A stretch of DNA of 64,000 bases from Geomicrobium halophilum (GTDB lineage Bacteria; Bacillota; Bacilli; Bacillales; Marinococcaceae), in contig NZ_JACHHJ010000004.1 of NCBI RefSeq assembly GCF_014207655.1, positions 310,001 to 374,000 of the forward strand, written 5' to 3'. Within the stretch, counting starts at the first letter, position 1. Each line of letters begins with the position of its first letter. Positions 35,922 through 44,787 of the stretch are shown one piece after another. A program made the position numbers and the translations under genes. The notes under the pieces are model-generated. The model was not told the DNA's origin. It did not search any database and worked only from the letters and a program-made list of their open reading frames with translations.

Positions 35922-36668
35922 TCACATATATAATATATTCTCTGTCTTGCCCTGGTATTGAACTTGAAAGTACTCCCCTCGTGGTTCAGCAATAATTCTA
36001 CCTGAACGTTCGATAAGGTAAGACATAGATTCTTCTAAATAACGATCCTTATTGAAGAATCTTGGCATCCGCTCTTTTTGATAAAATAGCTGATCACTAT
36101 TAATATTAAATTGCACGGATTTTTCCTTCAAACCCTGAATAGGCGATAACGTATGAATCGGGATCGGTCCATCCGCTTGTTTTTTTTCACAAATACCTTC
36201 TTCGATCCAACATAATTTTCCCAGCATTTCTGTCAGACCTAAATAGGGCGGATAAACGTAGGTTTGATTTTTTAACCTTTGTTTTAAATCATTTTGAAGG
36301 GCAGGATCTGCATGTCGAAAAAAGATACGATACGTAAGTTCATGTTGTTCAAGTGGCGGGAATAAAAACTCGACGGGTATTTGCGTACGACCCTTACTTA
36401 AGTTTACATCTGTTTTGTTCTTGACAAACATATAATTTACTGTCTGTATAATTTTTCTAGGCCATCCAACTACCGAAATGGCAATATCAGCATTTTCAGG
36501 ATTGAACAATTCATAGTGCGAGTCCTTTTCGTAACCAAGGATTCCTGCCAACAACCCTGCTATCACAGTGCGGGGTGGGGCAATGTACGATAAAGAAGAG
36601 GAGTTTGTATCAAATTTTTTAAATTGGGCTATAGGCCCTTTTAGGTCAAACACTAAAATTGTTGACAT
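35922..36668 (-). CDS. cas5: CRISPR-associated protein Cas5 (type I-B)
   Basis: A 248-residue RAMP protein. It opens VFDLKGPIAQFKKFDTNSSSLSYIAPPRTVIAGLLAGILG, with the PPRT motif and Gly-rich turn typical of Cas5b/Cas5h. Cas5 caps the 5' handle of the crRNA in Cascade. It lies between cas7 and cas3, with GGGAGG upstream of the ATG. Length is normal. Confidence 0.93.
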   Translation of the reverse strand: MSTILVFDLKGPIAQFKKFDTNSSSLSYIAPPRTVIAGLLAGILGYEKDSHYELFNPENADIAISVVGWPRKIIQTVNYMFVKNKTDVNLSKGRTQIPVEFLFPPLEQHELTYRIFFRHADPALQNDLKQRLKNQTYVYPPYLGLTEMLGKLCWIEEGICEKKQADGPIPIHTLSPIQGLKEKSVQFNINSDQLFYQKERMPRFFNKDRYLEESMSYLIERSGRIIAEPRGEYFQVQYQGKTENILYM

Positions 36669-36682
36669 ATAGAAATCCTCCC

Positions 36683-37633
36683 TTAAACGTTAGCCCCTTC
36701 CAAGCTGCTTACTTTTTTTTGTAATGATGATGGTAAAAGTTCAGTGAATGGTTTCGCTTCACCCTTATGTTCTAATTCCAAGGAGTGATCGTGCCAAATG
36801 TGGATTTTTTCAATTTGATCAGATACTTGAACCAACTTATCAACCAATAAATCAATGTTAATTTTGGTTTCAGCAACAGAACGAAGTCCTTCTTGCTCTT
36901 CAAGACGGAGATAATCACGAAGATCACCGGTTATAAATTCTGGGTTAGTATATTCCACTCGTATGTATAACCGTGGATACTGCCCAACCTTGCTTCGTGT
37001 TGCCTGTAAAGGAATTGAGCGTACGATAGCTTCATCTAATAATTGAACATCTTGGTCTGTTAAACGTGTATGTTCAGCGCGCTTCGCACTAATCAGGCCA
37101 TGAAAAGCTATTAATGAATAATACAGCCGATAATCCTTGCCTATTGACCCACGCTCATTTTCATCACTTGAACTAAAATGGGAAGTAATCGATGAAGATT
37201 CTACAAGACTTACTTTATTAAGGGAGTGACCCCAATTAAACTGAACAGGTCCCGTATACGTTAATGACCCACCCCTTGAACCATTACTTTGAATAGGCAT
37301 TGTTGCTCCAAATAAGCGCACATCTATGAGTTGATCCAACATCCACTGTTTAGCAGGTTCTTCTAATTTTTTTAGGTTTACCTTCTCTTCATATTTATCA
37401 AATAAATTTTCCAAACGCTTTGTTGCGTTAACGGTCTTTCCATCAACTTGACCTGCATATATCTCCAATTCCTTATTAAGGAAATAATCGCGTAAATACC
37501 TCTTTAACCGAACGTCACTCACTAAATTAATTGAACGCTCATAGTCCATCCTTGGACGATTTTCATCATCTATATCACCGTTTGGATTTGTTAACTTTGC
37601 ATCATATAAAAATAAAATATCGCTATTGTTCAT
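36683..37633 (-). CDS. cas7: CRISPR-associated protein Cas7 (Csh2 type)
   Basis: A 316-residue Cascade backbone subunit that coats the crRNA spacer. The N-terminus LFLYDAKLTNPNGDIDDENRPR is the diagnostic Csh2/Cas7b pattern, followed by DVRLKRYLRDYF, DVRLFGATMP and TYTGPVQFNWGHSLN. The start at 37633 lies after GGGAGG and inside the last codons of cas8b (11-nt overlap); the frame stays open to 37717 but within cas8b. Intact by length. Confidence 0.95.
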   Translation of the reverse strand: MNNSDILFLYDAKLTNPNGDIDDENRPRMDYERSINLVSDVRLKRYLRDYFLNKELEIYAGQVDGKTVNATKRLENLFDKYEEKVNLKKLEEPAKQWMLDQLIDVRLFGATMPIQSNGSRGGSLTYTGPVQFNWGHSLNKVSLVESSSITSHFSSSDENERGSIGKDYRLYYSLIAFHGLISAKRAEHTRLTDQDVQLLDEAIVRSIPLQATRSKVGQYPRLYIRVEYTNPEFITGDLRDYLRLEEQEGLRSVAETKINIDLLVDKLVQVSDQIEKIHIWHDHSLELEHKGEAKPFTELLPSSLQKKVSSLEGANV

Positions 37634-39548
37634 TGGTATTTTCCTCCCTTTGGAGTTTATTAAAACGTTTTTGCGTGCCAAATGCATAGCCTGCAAGAAT
37701 ATAGAAAACAGTTTCATTATCTCTCATTGACCATGTTTTTAATGCTGCATCAAACAAACGTTTATGTTCAGCAAACATTGCTTCTTGATAAGAATTTATT
37801 GCAGTTTTCGTTAATTGGCTTAGCCTTCCATGAACCTCGGTCGATAACATCGCTATTTTTGTTTTATTCATTCCTTGGTAATTGATCTTGTTTAGTATCG
37901 GCTTTGTCGGCTCTTGCTTGCTGTACTGCATGGATGCCACTTCAGCAATTAAGCAACCTAGTAAAAACATGGCACTTTCCTCTTCTCCGTATTGCATGGT
38001 TTTCATATAATCCACGATTAGGTTATCTTTCAACTGATAATCAATGGTATCCTCCACTTTTTCTCCCTCCTCCTTTGTTAATTGATCAATCAGCCATAGA
38101 AATGATTGACATCGTAACATCTTGTCACGTAAGTGATAATCAATATTGCTTACTTTCTGGATTTGATAATTACCAAATTGTTCATGACGATAGATCTTGG
38201 CAAGCTGGACAAATTGGCTGATTAGCCAATTGTTAGATATTCTATTACCTGACAACATTGATTCATATACTGTTAATATTTTATGTTTTTCTTGCGGATT
38301 GCCACCTTGGATTTTCATTGGAATTAAATAATAGATATTTTCCAAACCTAGTTCCCAACTTCCCTCCCCGTAAAAATAATTAGATAGATCAGTACTCTCC
38401 TGCTGTAATCTTATAAGCCGTCCCAATTTGGAGATCGGAATACCTTTGATAAGCTTGTTAACCTTAAAAGAATTCTGCAGACTAGTAAAGAATAAAAAAT
38501 TAAGAACGACTTGGTTCAAACCATCCTCGTCTTCCTCGAGGTAATCGCCAGTTATTTCATTAACTTCATGTGAAACGTTGATGATCTTAGTAGTTTCCAC
38601 GTAATTTTTTACTTTTTCACTTAGATTATCTAGAAAGTAATTTGTATCGTCAGTATCCTTACTTTTAAATATAACTTCGGGAACTACATAACATGGAAGA
38701 GCCACAAATCGAGTATGAAAATTTCTCATTATATATGATTCTCCAGCCATTAGCTGTCGGTAAGTCTGTTTTCCCAGAACCATATTTTTCGAAAATCCAG
38801 TTTTTTCTATATTACTTGCAAAGTTTATTTTGTCATTAATGTAGTAGTTAAACTTTAATTTAGCTGTATCCGAGGTTACGGTTTGCTCCTCTCCAGTTAC
38901 ACTGCAAACCCCTTCTTTTGCCTTTTGAAATATATTCTCTTTCTCTTGAACAACAAGTTCACGATAATAAGTTTGGTCAATAATTCTCGAGCCGTTGATA
39001 GACAAAGAAAAAAGCTGAATTTCATCTGAAGCAAGTCCGTGTTCCTTTTTTAGTAGTCTGTAAAAATCCTTACCGGCCGCTTCAACTACCTTTTTTAGTT
39101 CTTCCTTTTCAATAACATTCGCATCGTAGTATTGTGGTGAAATGATATATCTATACCTCTGTTCTTTGGGGCCTCCAGGCCCTATGTCTATGAAGAATTG
39201 ATCGTAAGCTTGTTTTAGCTGATTGAAAAACACATCTTTTTGTTCCCACATATTAAGAAGGGTAGGGATCGTTTGGCTTAACAAATACTCTACATTTGTC
39301 GTTGTAGCATACCATTGCGGACTATTAGGTCCATCTGCCGTACCAATCCATAAAAAATCAAGCGGAGTATCGTCTTGAACTTCATACGGTGGATAGATTT
39401 TCAATTGATTCGAATGCGTGAGTAAGTCAATTTCTACGATATGTTGAGTCTTATTTTTAAATTTTTTATAGACTGGAAGAGTTAAAGCTTCTGTTAAGTT
39501 TTTTTCTTCCAAAGCCATTTTTCCAAGATCTTTTATCGCTTCAATCAT
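37623..39548 (-). CDS. cas8b: CRISPR-associated protein Cas8b (Csh1 type), Cascade large subunit
   Basis: A 641-residue large subunit, recognised by position between cas6 and cas7, by size, and by the Csh1-like central region CSVTGEEQTVTSD, the FNYYINDKINFASN stretch and SYIMRNFHTRFVALPCYVVPEV. Cas8b reads the PAM and contacts Cas3. In many Csh1 proteins the first motif is CxxC with zinc-finger character; here the second Cys appears as Thr (CSVT), so the finger may be lost. The start follows AAAGGAG. Confidence 0.88.
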   Translation of the reverse strand: MIEAIKDLGKMALEEKNLTEALTLPVYKKFKNKTQHIVEIDLLTHSNQLKIYPPYEVQDDTPLDFLWIGTADGPNSPQWYATTTNVEYLLSQTIPTLLNMWEQKDVFFNQLKQAYDQFFIDIGPGGPKEQRYRYIISPQYYDANVIEKEELKKVVEAAGKDFYRLLKKEHGLASDEIQLFSLSINGSRIIDQTYYRELVVQEKENIFQKAKEGVCSVTGEEQTVTSDTAKLKFNYYINDKINFASNIEKTGFSKNMVLGKQTYRQLMAGESYIMRNFHTRFVALPCYVVPEVIFKSKDTDDTNYFLDNLSEKVKNYVETTKIINVSHEVNEITGDYLEEDEDGLNQVVLNFLFFTSLQNSFKVNKLIKGIPISKLGRLIRLQQESTDLSNYFYGEGSWELGLENIYYLIPMKIQGGNPQEKHKILTVYESMLSGNRISNNWLISQFVQLAKIYRHEQFGNYQIQKVSNIDYHLRDKMLRCQSFLWLIDQLTKEEGEKVEDTIDYQLKDNLIVDYMKTMQYGEEESAMFLLGCLIAEVASMQYSKQEPTKPILNKINYQGMNKTKIAMLSTEVHGRLSQLTKTAINSYQEAMFAEHKRLFDAALKTWSMRDNETVFYILAGYAFGTQKRFNKLQREENTNEQ

Positions 39549-39628
39549 TGTTTCACTCCTTTATAGCGAGCCCCCCAGAATATTGCATTAAAAATAAATC
39601 TGACTTATTTCTAACACACCTCCTTCGA

Positions 39629-40366
39629 TTAGTTTAAAACCTCCGGCAAACCAAACCCTTGAGAATTTTTACTACCTATTCCTACCGTACAAGCAAACGT
39701 TAGTATATTTGGTTCTCCTTGAAGTAAATATGTGCCATTCCACGCTTCTATAATAAAACCCTTAAATCTCGTTACGATTTTGTCTTTTTTATTTACTTTT
39801 ATTGGTTTGATAGCTACTCTGGAGCTTAATTGTTCGCCATAATACGCCCTGTATTTGTTATTTATATTTTCATTAATTAAGTGAACAAATGCATGATCCC
39901 AAGGTTTATAATATTGCGTTGTTTTGCTTGCCCTACCTTCAAAAGTACTATGTACGGTGATGGGTGAAACCATACGAATTACACATTCCTTGTCATTGAC
40001 CGTGGTAGTTTTATATTGCAGCTCTTCAACAGAGACCGGGTGATTACTAATATAAAGAAAATCCTTCATTAGCATACTTTGACCCAAGCTTTGAATAAAT
40101 TTTGGTAAGCAAGAACTGACTTCCCAACTTACCTTGTCTTCGAAAGTAATCGTCTTATTTTTTGGATTGATCTTTCCTTTTCCTTGCAAACGGCTAAACG
40201 TAAACATTTTAAAAATTCGTCTTCCATCTGTGTATCCCTCTTCATGAAGAAAACGAGAAAAGGTTTCATCATCAATCTGATTATAAATAAACCCCTGTAG
40301 AATTTGCTGGTAATTAAGTGGCAGGGTCAAAGGAGATGAAAGTTTAAATTGGACATATAGACGCAT
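39629..40366 (-). CDS. cas6: CRISPR-associated endoribonuclease Cas6
   Basis: A 245-residue RAMP endoribonuclease that cuts the repeat RNA to leave the 8-nt handle. The C-terminal Gly-rich loop GIGSKNSQGFGLPEVL is diagnostic, and the N-terminal half has FIYNQIDDETFSRFLHEEG and KMFTFSRLQGKG. It is the first gene of the cas operon, with AGGAGGGCG before the ATG. The 80-bp gap to cas8b has no terminator. Confidence 0.93.
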   Translation of the reverse strand: MRLYVQFKLSSPLTLPLNYQQILQGFIYNQIDDETFSRFLHEEGYTDGRRIFKMFTFSRLQGKGKINPKNKTITFEDKVSWEVSSCLPKFIQSLGQSMLMKDFLYISNHPVSVEELQYKTTTVNDKECVIRMVSPITVHSTFEGRASKTTQYYKPWDHAFVHLINENINNKYRAYYGEQLSSRVAIKPIKVNKKDKIVTRFKGFIIEAWNGTYLLQGEPNILTFACTVGIGSKNSQGFGLPEVLN

Positions 40367-40506
40367 GAGGCGCCCTCCTAATGTTATATTTATTTGTAAT
40401 AGTCAGATATACATTTCCTTATTAAAAGGATATATAAGGATAGCAAATAAATCAATAAAAAAGTTATAAAGATCTTGAGATAACATAAAATTGAAGGTTA
40501 AAAGAG

Positions 40507-40698
40507 ATGGATGTCTTCAAGTTTGAAAACAATATACATGTTAGTAAAAATTTTCCATTTATACCAGTATATCGGGCCGCCCCTTTATGAATTAACTCGC
40601 AAAACCCTGTACGTGAATTTGGGCAAAGAACAGATGGAATACCTATAGAAGAAGCGATGAAAGAAATGAAGGAAATGTATTCAAGTGCCGATGTTTAG
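40507..40698 (+). pseudogene. Unassigned coding debris upstream of the cas operon
   Basis: An ATG at 40507 opens 27 codons (MDVFKFENNIHVSKNF...) and stops. Another frame then reads ...QNPVREFGQRTDGIPIEEAMKEMKEM... to a TAG at 40696-40698. Both pieces look protein-like and could be two parts of one broken gene. I do not recognise the family. The rest of the 40367-41034 gap holds the repeat array and a hairpin, listed separately. Confidence 0.25.
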
Positions 40699-40780
40699 CG
40701 CTGCGTGATCCATAAGGTTCGACATTCGCTCAACGCCGATCGTTAATCTTGAGCGAATGATAGGAGTGATCGAAACGGGA

Positions 40781-40872
40781 TTCGGCGCGGGGAGTAGGTT
40801 TTTCGGCGCAGTAACACGTTTATTCGGCGCACAACCTAGATAATTCGGCGCGCTGGGCATTTTATTCAGCGC
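40781..40872 (+). repeat. Periodic TTCGGCG array C, exact 21-bp period
   Basis: Cores TTCGGCGC start at 40781, 40802, 40823 and 40844, and TTCAGCGC at 40865, each exactly 21 bp after the previous. The 13 bp between cores are unrelated to each other apart from a tendency to end in T/A. It lies between cas6 and a small coiled-coil gene. Confidence 0.8.
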
Positions 40873-40921
40873 TTGAGGAATTTTTTCTTTAAGGCGATAT
40901 CGTTAACCAAAAACATAAAAA

Positions 40922-40961
40922 AGAGACTTCTACCGAGTTAGCAGCTTGATGAAAAGTCTCT
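40922..40961 (-). terminator. Hairpin downstream of the coiled-coil gene
   Basis: AGAGACTT (40922-40929) and AAGTCTCT (40954-40961), loop 24 nt, with a T-rich stretch (TTTTTTATG) following on the minus strand. It probably ends the 41035-41286 transcript. Confidence 0.5.
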
Positions 40962-41034
40962 CTGAGGGATTTTTTTCTTGATAGAATAAATAACCTTAGT
41001 ATTCCGTTCATCAAACCACCTTCTTTTCTAATCT

Positions 41035-41286
41035 TTACACCGGGTTCCTTCTTAACGTCCGAATAGAAACTTCATGATCACCTAAAATTTCGTGAATGGA
41101 TTTTTGATCCTCTAATATTTGCTCTACTTTCTGATCTGTGACCGTTAACATCCTATTAGCATCAAGTAAAGCACGCTTGATATACGGGTGATATCCCTTC
41201 AGTTCCTTCAAATCACTTTCTAGATTACCAACTTTAGTCTCTATACCTAGCATTTGCCTCTCCATCCCTGTCATTTGCTCTTGCAC
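41035..41286 (-). CDS. Small coiled-coil protein, unknown function
   Basis: About 83 residues, mostly predicted coiled coil: heptad-like GIETKVGNLESDLKELK and TDQKVEQILEDQKSIHEILGD. An in-frame TGA lies shortly upstream, so the product is short. The first start is a GTG with GGGG touching it, and ATG codons lie 4 and 7 codons further in. A frame upstream on the same strand overlaps it out of phase, so it may be the 3' piece of a longer broken gene. No family recognised. Confidence 0.4.
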   Translation of the reverse strand: MQEQMTGMERQMLGIETKVGNLESDLKELKGYHPYIKRALLDANRMLTVTDQKVEQILEDQKSIHEILGDHEVSIRTLRRNPV

Positions 41287-41437
41287 CCCTGAATGTAAAA
41301 TGACTGGGACTCATTACGCTGAAGCGTTTCTTTAAGCAAAAGGTATATAAAAGATTAAGAAACAAAATCACCTCCGCGCCTCTGTAGATGAGTGCGGAGG
41401 TGGGAGGAAATAGTAACAGAAGTTGGTTCATACTCTT

Positions 41438-43855
41438 CTATCTTCCTTGGCCAGAAGCTCTTACACGAATGGTGTCGGTCATTTTGTTTTCTTCTTTTTC
41501 ATTCATAAGCTTTTCTCCATAAACATTGTAAATGTTCAAATCTGGATCAAACTTCGCTTGAAGATTATGGGTCCCGGGTGATAATTCAGGCACCTCTGTT
41601 TCAAAAACAAATTGGTCATGACCTTTTTGCTCGACTAATTCGAAGTACGTTTCTTCTTCTCCAATGGTAGCACTTAGACGTTTATTCCCGTTAAGCATAA
41701 CATAATCCTCAAAGGTAGCTTCGATTTGTATCTTTTCCCCAGATCGGTACACAGGTGGAGGTGATAAAATCACATCCATTGATGCTAATTCCGGTATCGG
41801 TTTTTCGCCTTCCTGTTCCCACTTCAAAAATTCAGTATTGAACTTCATAAAATCCATTTCGGTGTTGGGAGTACCTTCGTAAAAGAGCCCAATTTCTCCA
41901 TCAGGAAGATTCGTTAAACTGGAGTATCCGTAATGACCTTGTTTCACAAGTTGCTCATATTTCCAATCAAATGAATAATCTGTATATCCGTTTTCGTCCG
42001 TTCCGTTTTCTTCAATCAGACCTACCCTGACAGTACCGTTAATACGATCCACCGAATGATTAGCACTAGAGAAAATAACCGCTTCTTTTCCATCAATTTG
42101 ACCATCATAACGGATCGCTGACATTTGGCTGTACGGGGCCACTAAATCTTCTTCCGTCTTCACTTCTTCTTGCCATGTTTCCCCACCGTCTAAGCTTGTT
42201 GCAATCTGTGCGTATCCTGAGTAATTACGCATAAATAGTTTGAGCTGACCATCGGGCATTTCTACAACTTGCGCTTCGGTTATTTCATGATCCTGTTCCG
42301 TAAAATCCTTCTCATTGATGGTTTCTCCATCTCCTATCACTCTTCCTTCGTTGGGAGATTCTCCACGATGCCATGTTTCCCCATTGTCATCACTGTAAAT
42401 CACCGCACTTGCTTGCCTGTTATTGTCATTGATGAAATAAACAGGGAACACTAATCGACCTTCATTGGGACCTTCGCTCAACTGAATGCCGTTACCCGGT
42501 CCAACCCCTAGAAACATCATATATTCTTCTTTTACTTGATCATTTAAATCGATCGGACCCGTCCATGTCTCCCCATCATCGTCGCTGTAATATAATTCTA
42601 AATACGATGTTTTAAAGGGTTTTAAAGGGGACGATTCACTAAAAATATTGTCTATTTTCTCTCCGCTTTCATATAAGTTTCTTTGCATGTCGACGGAATA
42701 ATCCGTTAAATTTCCCTCTTCATCATAGACCTTTCCCTCTTCTCTGATCGTATATTGACGATCATCTTCATCGGTCAGAAACATATAATCTTCTCCATCA
42801 ATCGTCGTAAAGCCCGTGCCTTTATTTATATTAGCGCCAAATCCACCCATTAGACCGGCTCCATCAGGAAATCCATCAACAAGTGCAAAAACTCTTTCGT
42901 TTGAAATATCCTCTGTAAAAGCTAAATCAATATTCGATGCTTCATCGGGGTAGGCATTAATCAAACTACCCTCTTCTTCCCATGTGTCCCCTTGATCCAT
43001 GCTCCGGCGAAGAGCTGCATGAATGTCATTTGGAGAATCACCTGGCCCTCCAACTCGACGGTCTATGCCAGCTAGAAGTGTATCATTCTGCGTATAGTAC
43101 AAAGCAGGAATTCTAAAATTTGGAGAATCCATAAAACCGGGATAAAAGATACTCTCGGAGTCTGAGACATAAGCATCTTCGGGCATAGGGTTGGTTACGG
43201 GCTCAGACGCCGTTTCTTCCGTAATATTTTTCAGTGTTTCATCTGAAAGTGGTTCACTGTAGATGTCTGCAAAGTCAATATCTCCACTAAAAGGATAATT
43301 GTTTCCAGATTCCCTATCAGTTTGCCCTAAATACGAACGATTCGGATTATAAATGTTGCTCAAGAATTTTCGCGGGGACTGTGTATCTTCTTTGACTAAT
43401 TCACCATTCAGAAAATACTTATATCCTTCGTCTTTGTCCATCACCATTGCGGCCGTGTGCACTTCTCCTTCTTTGAGTTCCACCGGTTCAGATGCAATAT
43501 GGATGTTTTCTTGTGGCTCCCCGGGTGCTTCATACCGATTCTCACTTCCTATGGTATTGGGAGAAATGTAGAAATGGAAATGGCCATCTGAGACGTTGTT
43601 GTTACTTAAAGAAAAAAGCGACATAATGGAAGAACCTTCATGTCTAAATCTTACGACGATTGTTCCTTCATCTAACGTATTCAGCTGCTCTACTTCCTCA
43701 TTTAGTTTTATATAATTGTTATCCGTTATGGTTTGATTTTCGATTTGCAGAATTGGGTCCGGAGTCTCGGCAGCCGCCCCCGATTCATCCGCAAACGCGA
43801 AAATGAACACCACTGGTATAAGCGTAATTAATGACCTGATTACGGTTTCCTTCAA
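41438..43855 (-). CDS. nanH: Secreted exo-alpha-sialidase (GH33)
   Basis: An 805-residue secreted enzyme. The signal peptide (about 1-28) is followed by a LamG-like sialidase N-terminal domain (about 35-215). The six-bladed catalytic domain has the FRIP motif in NFRIPALYYT, then DRRVGG (arginine of the triad) and four Asp boxes: SMDQGDTW, SDDDGETW, SDDNGETW and SLDGGETW. A C-terminal Ig-like domain (about 700-800) completes it, with no LPXTG anchor. The start is TTG, after GGGAGG. It is the last gene of the sialic acid operon and releases the sugar that the others import and degrade. Confidence 0.93.
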   Translation of the reverse strand: MKETVIRSLITLIPVVFIFAFADESGAAAETPDPILQIENQTITDNNYIKLNEEVEQLNTLDEGTIVVRFRHEGSSIMSLFSLSNNNVSDGHFHFYISPNTIGSENRYEAPGEPQENIHIASEPVELKEGEVHTAAMVMDKDEGYKYFLNGELVKEDTQSPRKFLSNIYNPNRSYLGQTDRESGNNYPFSGDIDFADIYSEPLSDETLKNITEETASEPVTNPMPEDAYVSDSESIFYPGFMDSPNFRIPALYYTQNDTLLAGIDRRVGGPGDSPNDIHAALRRSMDQGDTWEEEGSLINAYPDEASNIDLAFTEDISNERVFALVDGFPDGAGLMGGFGANINKGTGFTTIDGEDYMFLTDEDDRQYTIREEGKVYDEEGNLTDYSVDMQRNLYESGEKIDNIFSESSPLKPFKTSYLELYYSDDDGETWTGPIDLNDQVKEEYMMFLGVGPGNGIQLSEGPNEGRLVFPVYFINDNNRQASAVIYSDDNGETWHRGESPNEGRVIGDGETINEKDFTEQDHEITEAQVVEMPDGQLKLFMRNYSGYAQIATSLDGGETWQEEVKTEEDLVAPYSQMSAIRYDGQIDGKEAVIFSSANHSVDRINGTVRVGLIEENGTDENGYTDYSFDWKYEQLVKQGHYGYSSLTNLPDGEIGLFYEGTPNTEMDFMKFNTEFLKWEQEGEKPIPELASMDVILSPPPVYRSGEKIQIEATFEDYVMLNGNKRLSATIGEEETYFELVEQKGHDQFVFETEVPELSPGTHNLQAKFDPDLNIYNVYGEKLMNEKEENKMTDTIRVRASGQGR

Positions 43856-43875
43856 AATAAACGCCTCCCTTATTA

Positions 43876-44772
43876 TTAAGCAGTAATCATCTGATACACA
43901 GCACCTTGCAAATTAGCGTCATTCCCATTTTGGGCGAATTTTAACTGTAAGGGACGTTGAAAAGAAGACATGATCTGTTGGTTCACTTGTGCTTTCAATT
44001 TTTCAAGTAAATATTCTCCTTGTTCAGAGATCCCTCCTCCCATAACAACTAAAGAGGGATTGAACACATGAATGAGTGTCTTCATCCCCAGCGATATATC
44101 CGAAACCCACTGGTCAATGATAAGTTCTGCTTTCTTCTCTCCTTTTTTAGCCTCCGAAAATAACCCCCGAAGTGAATCACCTCCTTCAAAGTGTTCGTAA
44201 GCCTTTTGCTCAAGGGCTCTACTTGACGCATACATTTCATAACATCCCCTGTCTCCGCACGTGCATATCTTCCCATTCGGATAAAGGGTCATATGCCCAA
44301 ACTCCCCTGCAGAAAAGGAAGCGCCCCGATAGACGGCTCCATCATGAACAATGGCACCACCAATGCCGGTGCCAAAAGTCATGCATAGAAAATAGCGGGA
44401 GTCTTGAGCTGCCCCTTTCCAATATTCCCCGAGCGCGGTGCAATTCACATCATTATCGACAACCACCGGCAATCGCACGGCCTGTTCTAATTCTCGTTTG
44501 ATATGAACGCCCGTATATCCGGGTATGGCATCTGTCGCATAGATCACTTTTCCCTCGAGGTTGTCCACTTGCCCAGCAGTGCTGACCGCAACACCGTCGA
44601 GAATATATGCTTTTTGCAACTCCTGCACAAGTGCTATGATTTGGCTGACAACAACGACACCACCTTCTTGGGCTTTAGTGGCTACATGGGATTTGAAATG
44701 AATGTTGCCTTTGTCGTCTACGATTCCGTATTTAATATTTGTTCCACCGATATCAAAAGCTCCAATCATCAT
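43876..44772 (-). CDS. nanK: ROK-family kinase, probable N-acetylmannosamine kinase
   Basis: A 298-residue sugar kinase. The phosphate motif FDIGGTNIKYG is at the N-terminus, TFGTGIGGAIV is the second phosphate loop, EFGHMTL contributes the sugar-site His and CTCGDRGCYE is the ROK zinc motif. The family includes ManNAc and glucose kinases. ManNAc is the expected substrate because the gene lies between the TRAP transporter and sialidase genes and the operon encodes a NanE that uses ManNAc-6-phosphate. It starts 15 bp after the permease gene. Confidence 0.88.
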   Translation of the reverse strand: MMIGAFDIGGTNIKYGIVDDKGNIHFKSHVATKAQEGGVVVVSQIIALVQELQKAYILDGVAVSTAGQVDNLEGKVIYATDAIPGYTGVHIKRELEQAVRLPVVVDNDVNCTALGEYWKGAAQDSRYFLCMTFGTGIGGAIVHDGAVYRGASFSAGEFGHMTLYPNGKICTCGDRGCYEMYASSRALEQKAYEHFEGGDSLRGLFSEAKKGEKKAELIIDQWVSDISLGMKTLIHVFNPSLVVMGGGISEQGEYLLEKLKAQVNQQIMSSFQRPLQLKFAQNGNDANLQGAVYQMITA

Positions 44773-44787
44773 TTGCGCCCTCCGAAC

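Noticed and set aside
41700-41716. CCTCAAAGGTA in the sialidase gene, identical to 11 nt of the CRISPR repeat
   Set aside because: Flanking bases do not match the repeat and it codes for normal sialidase residues; chance.
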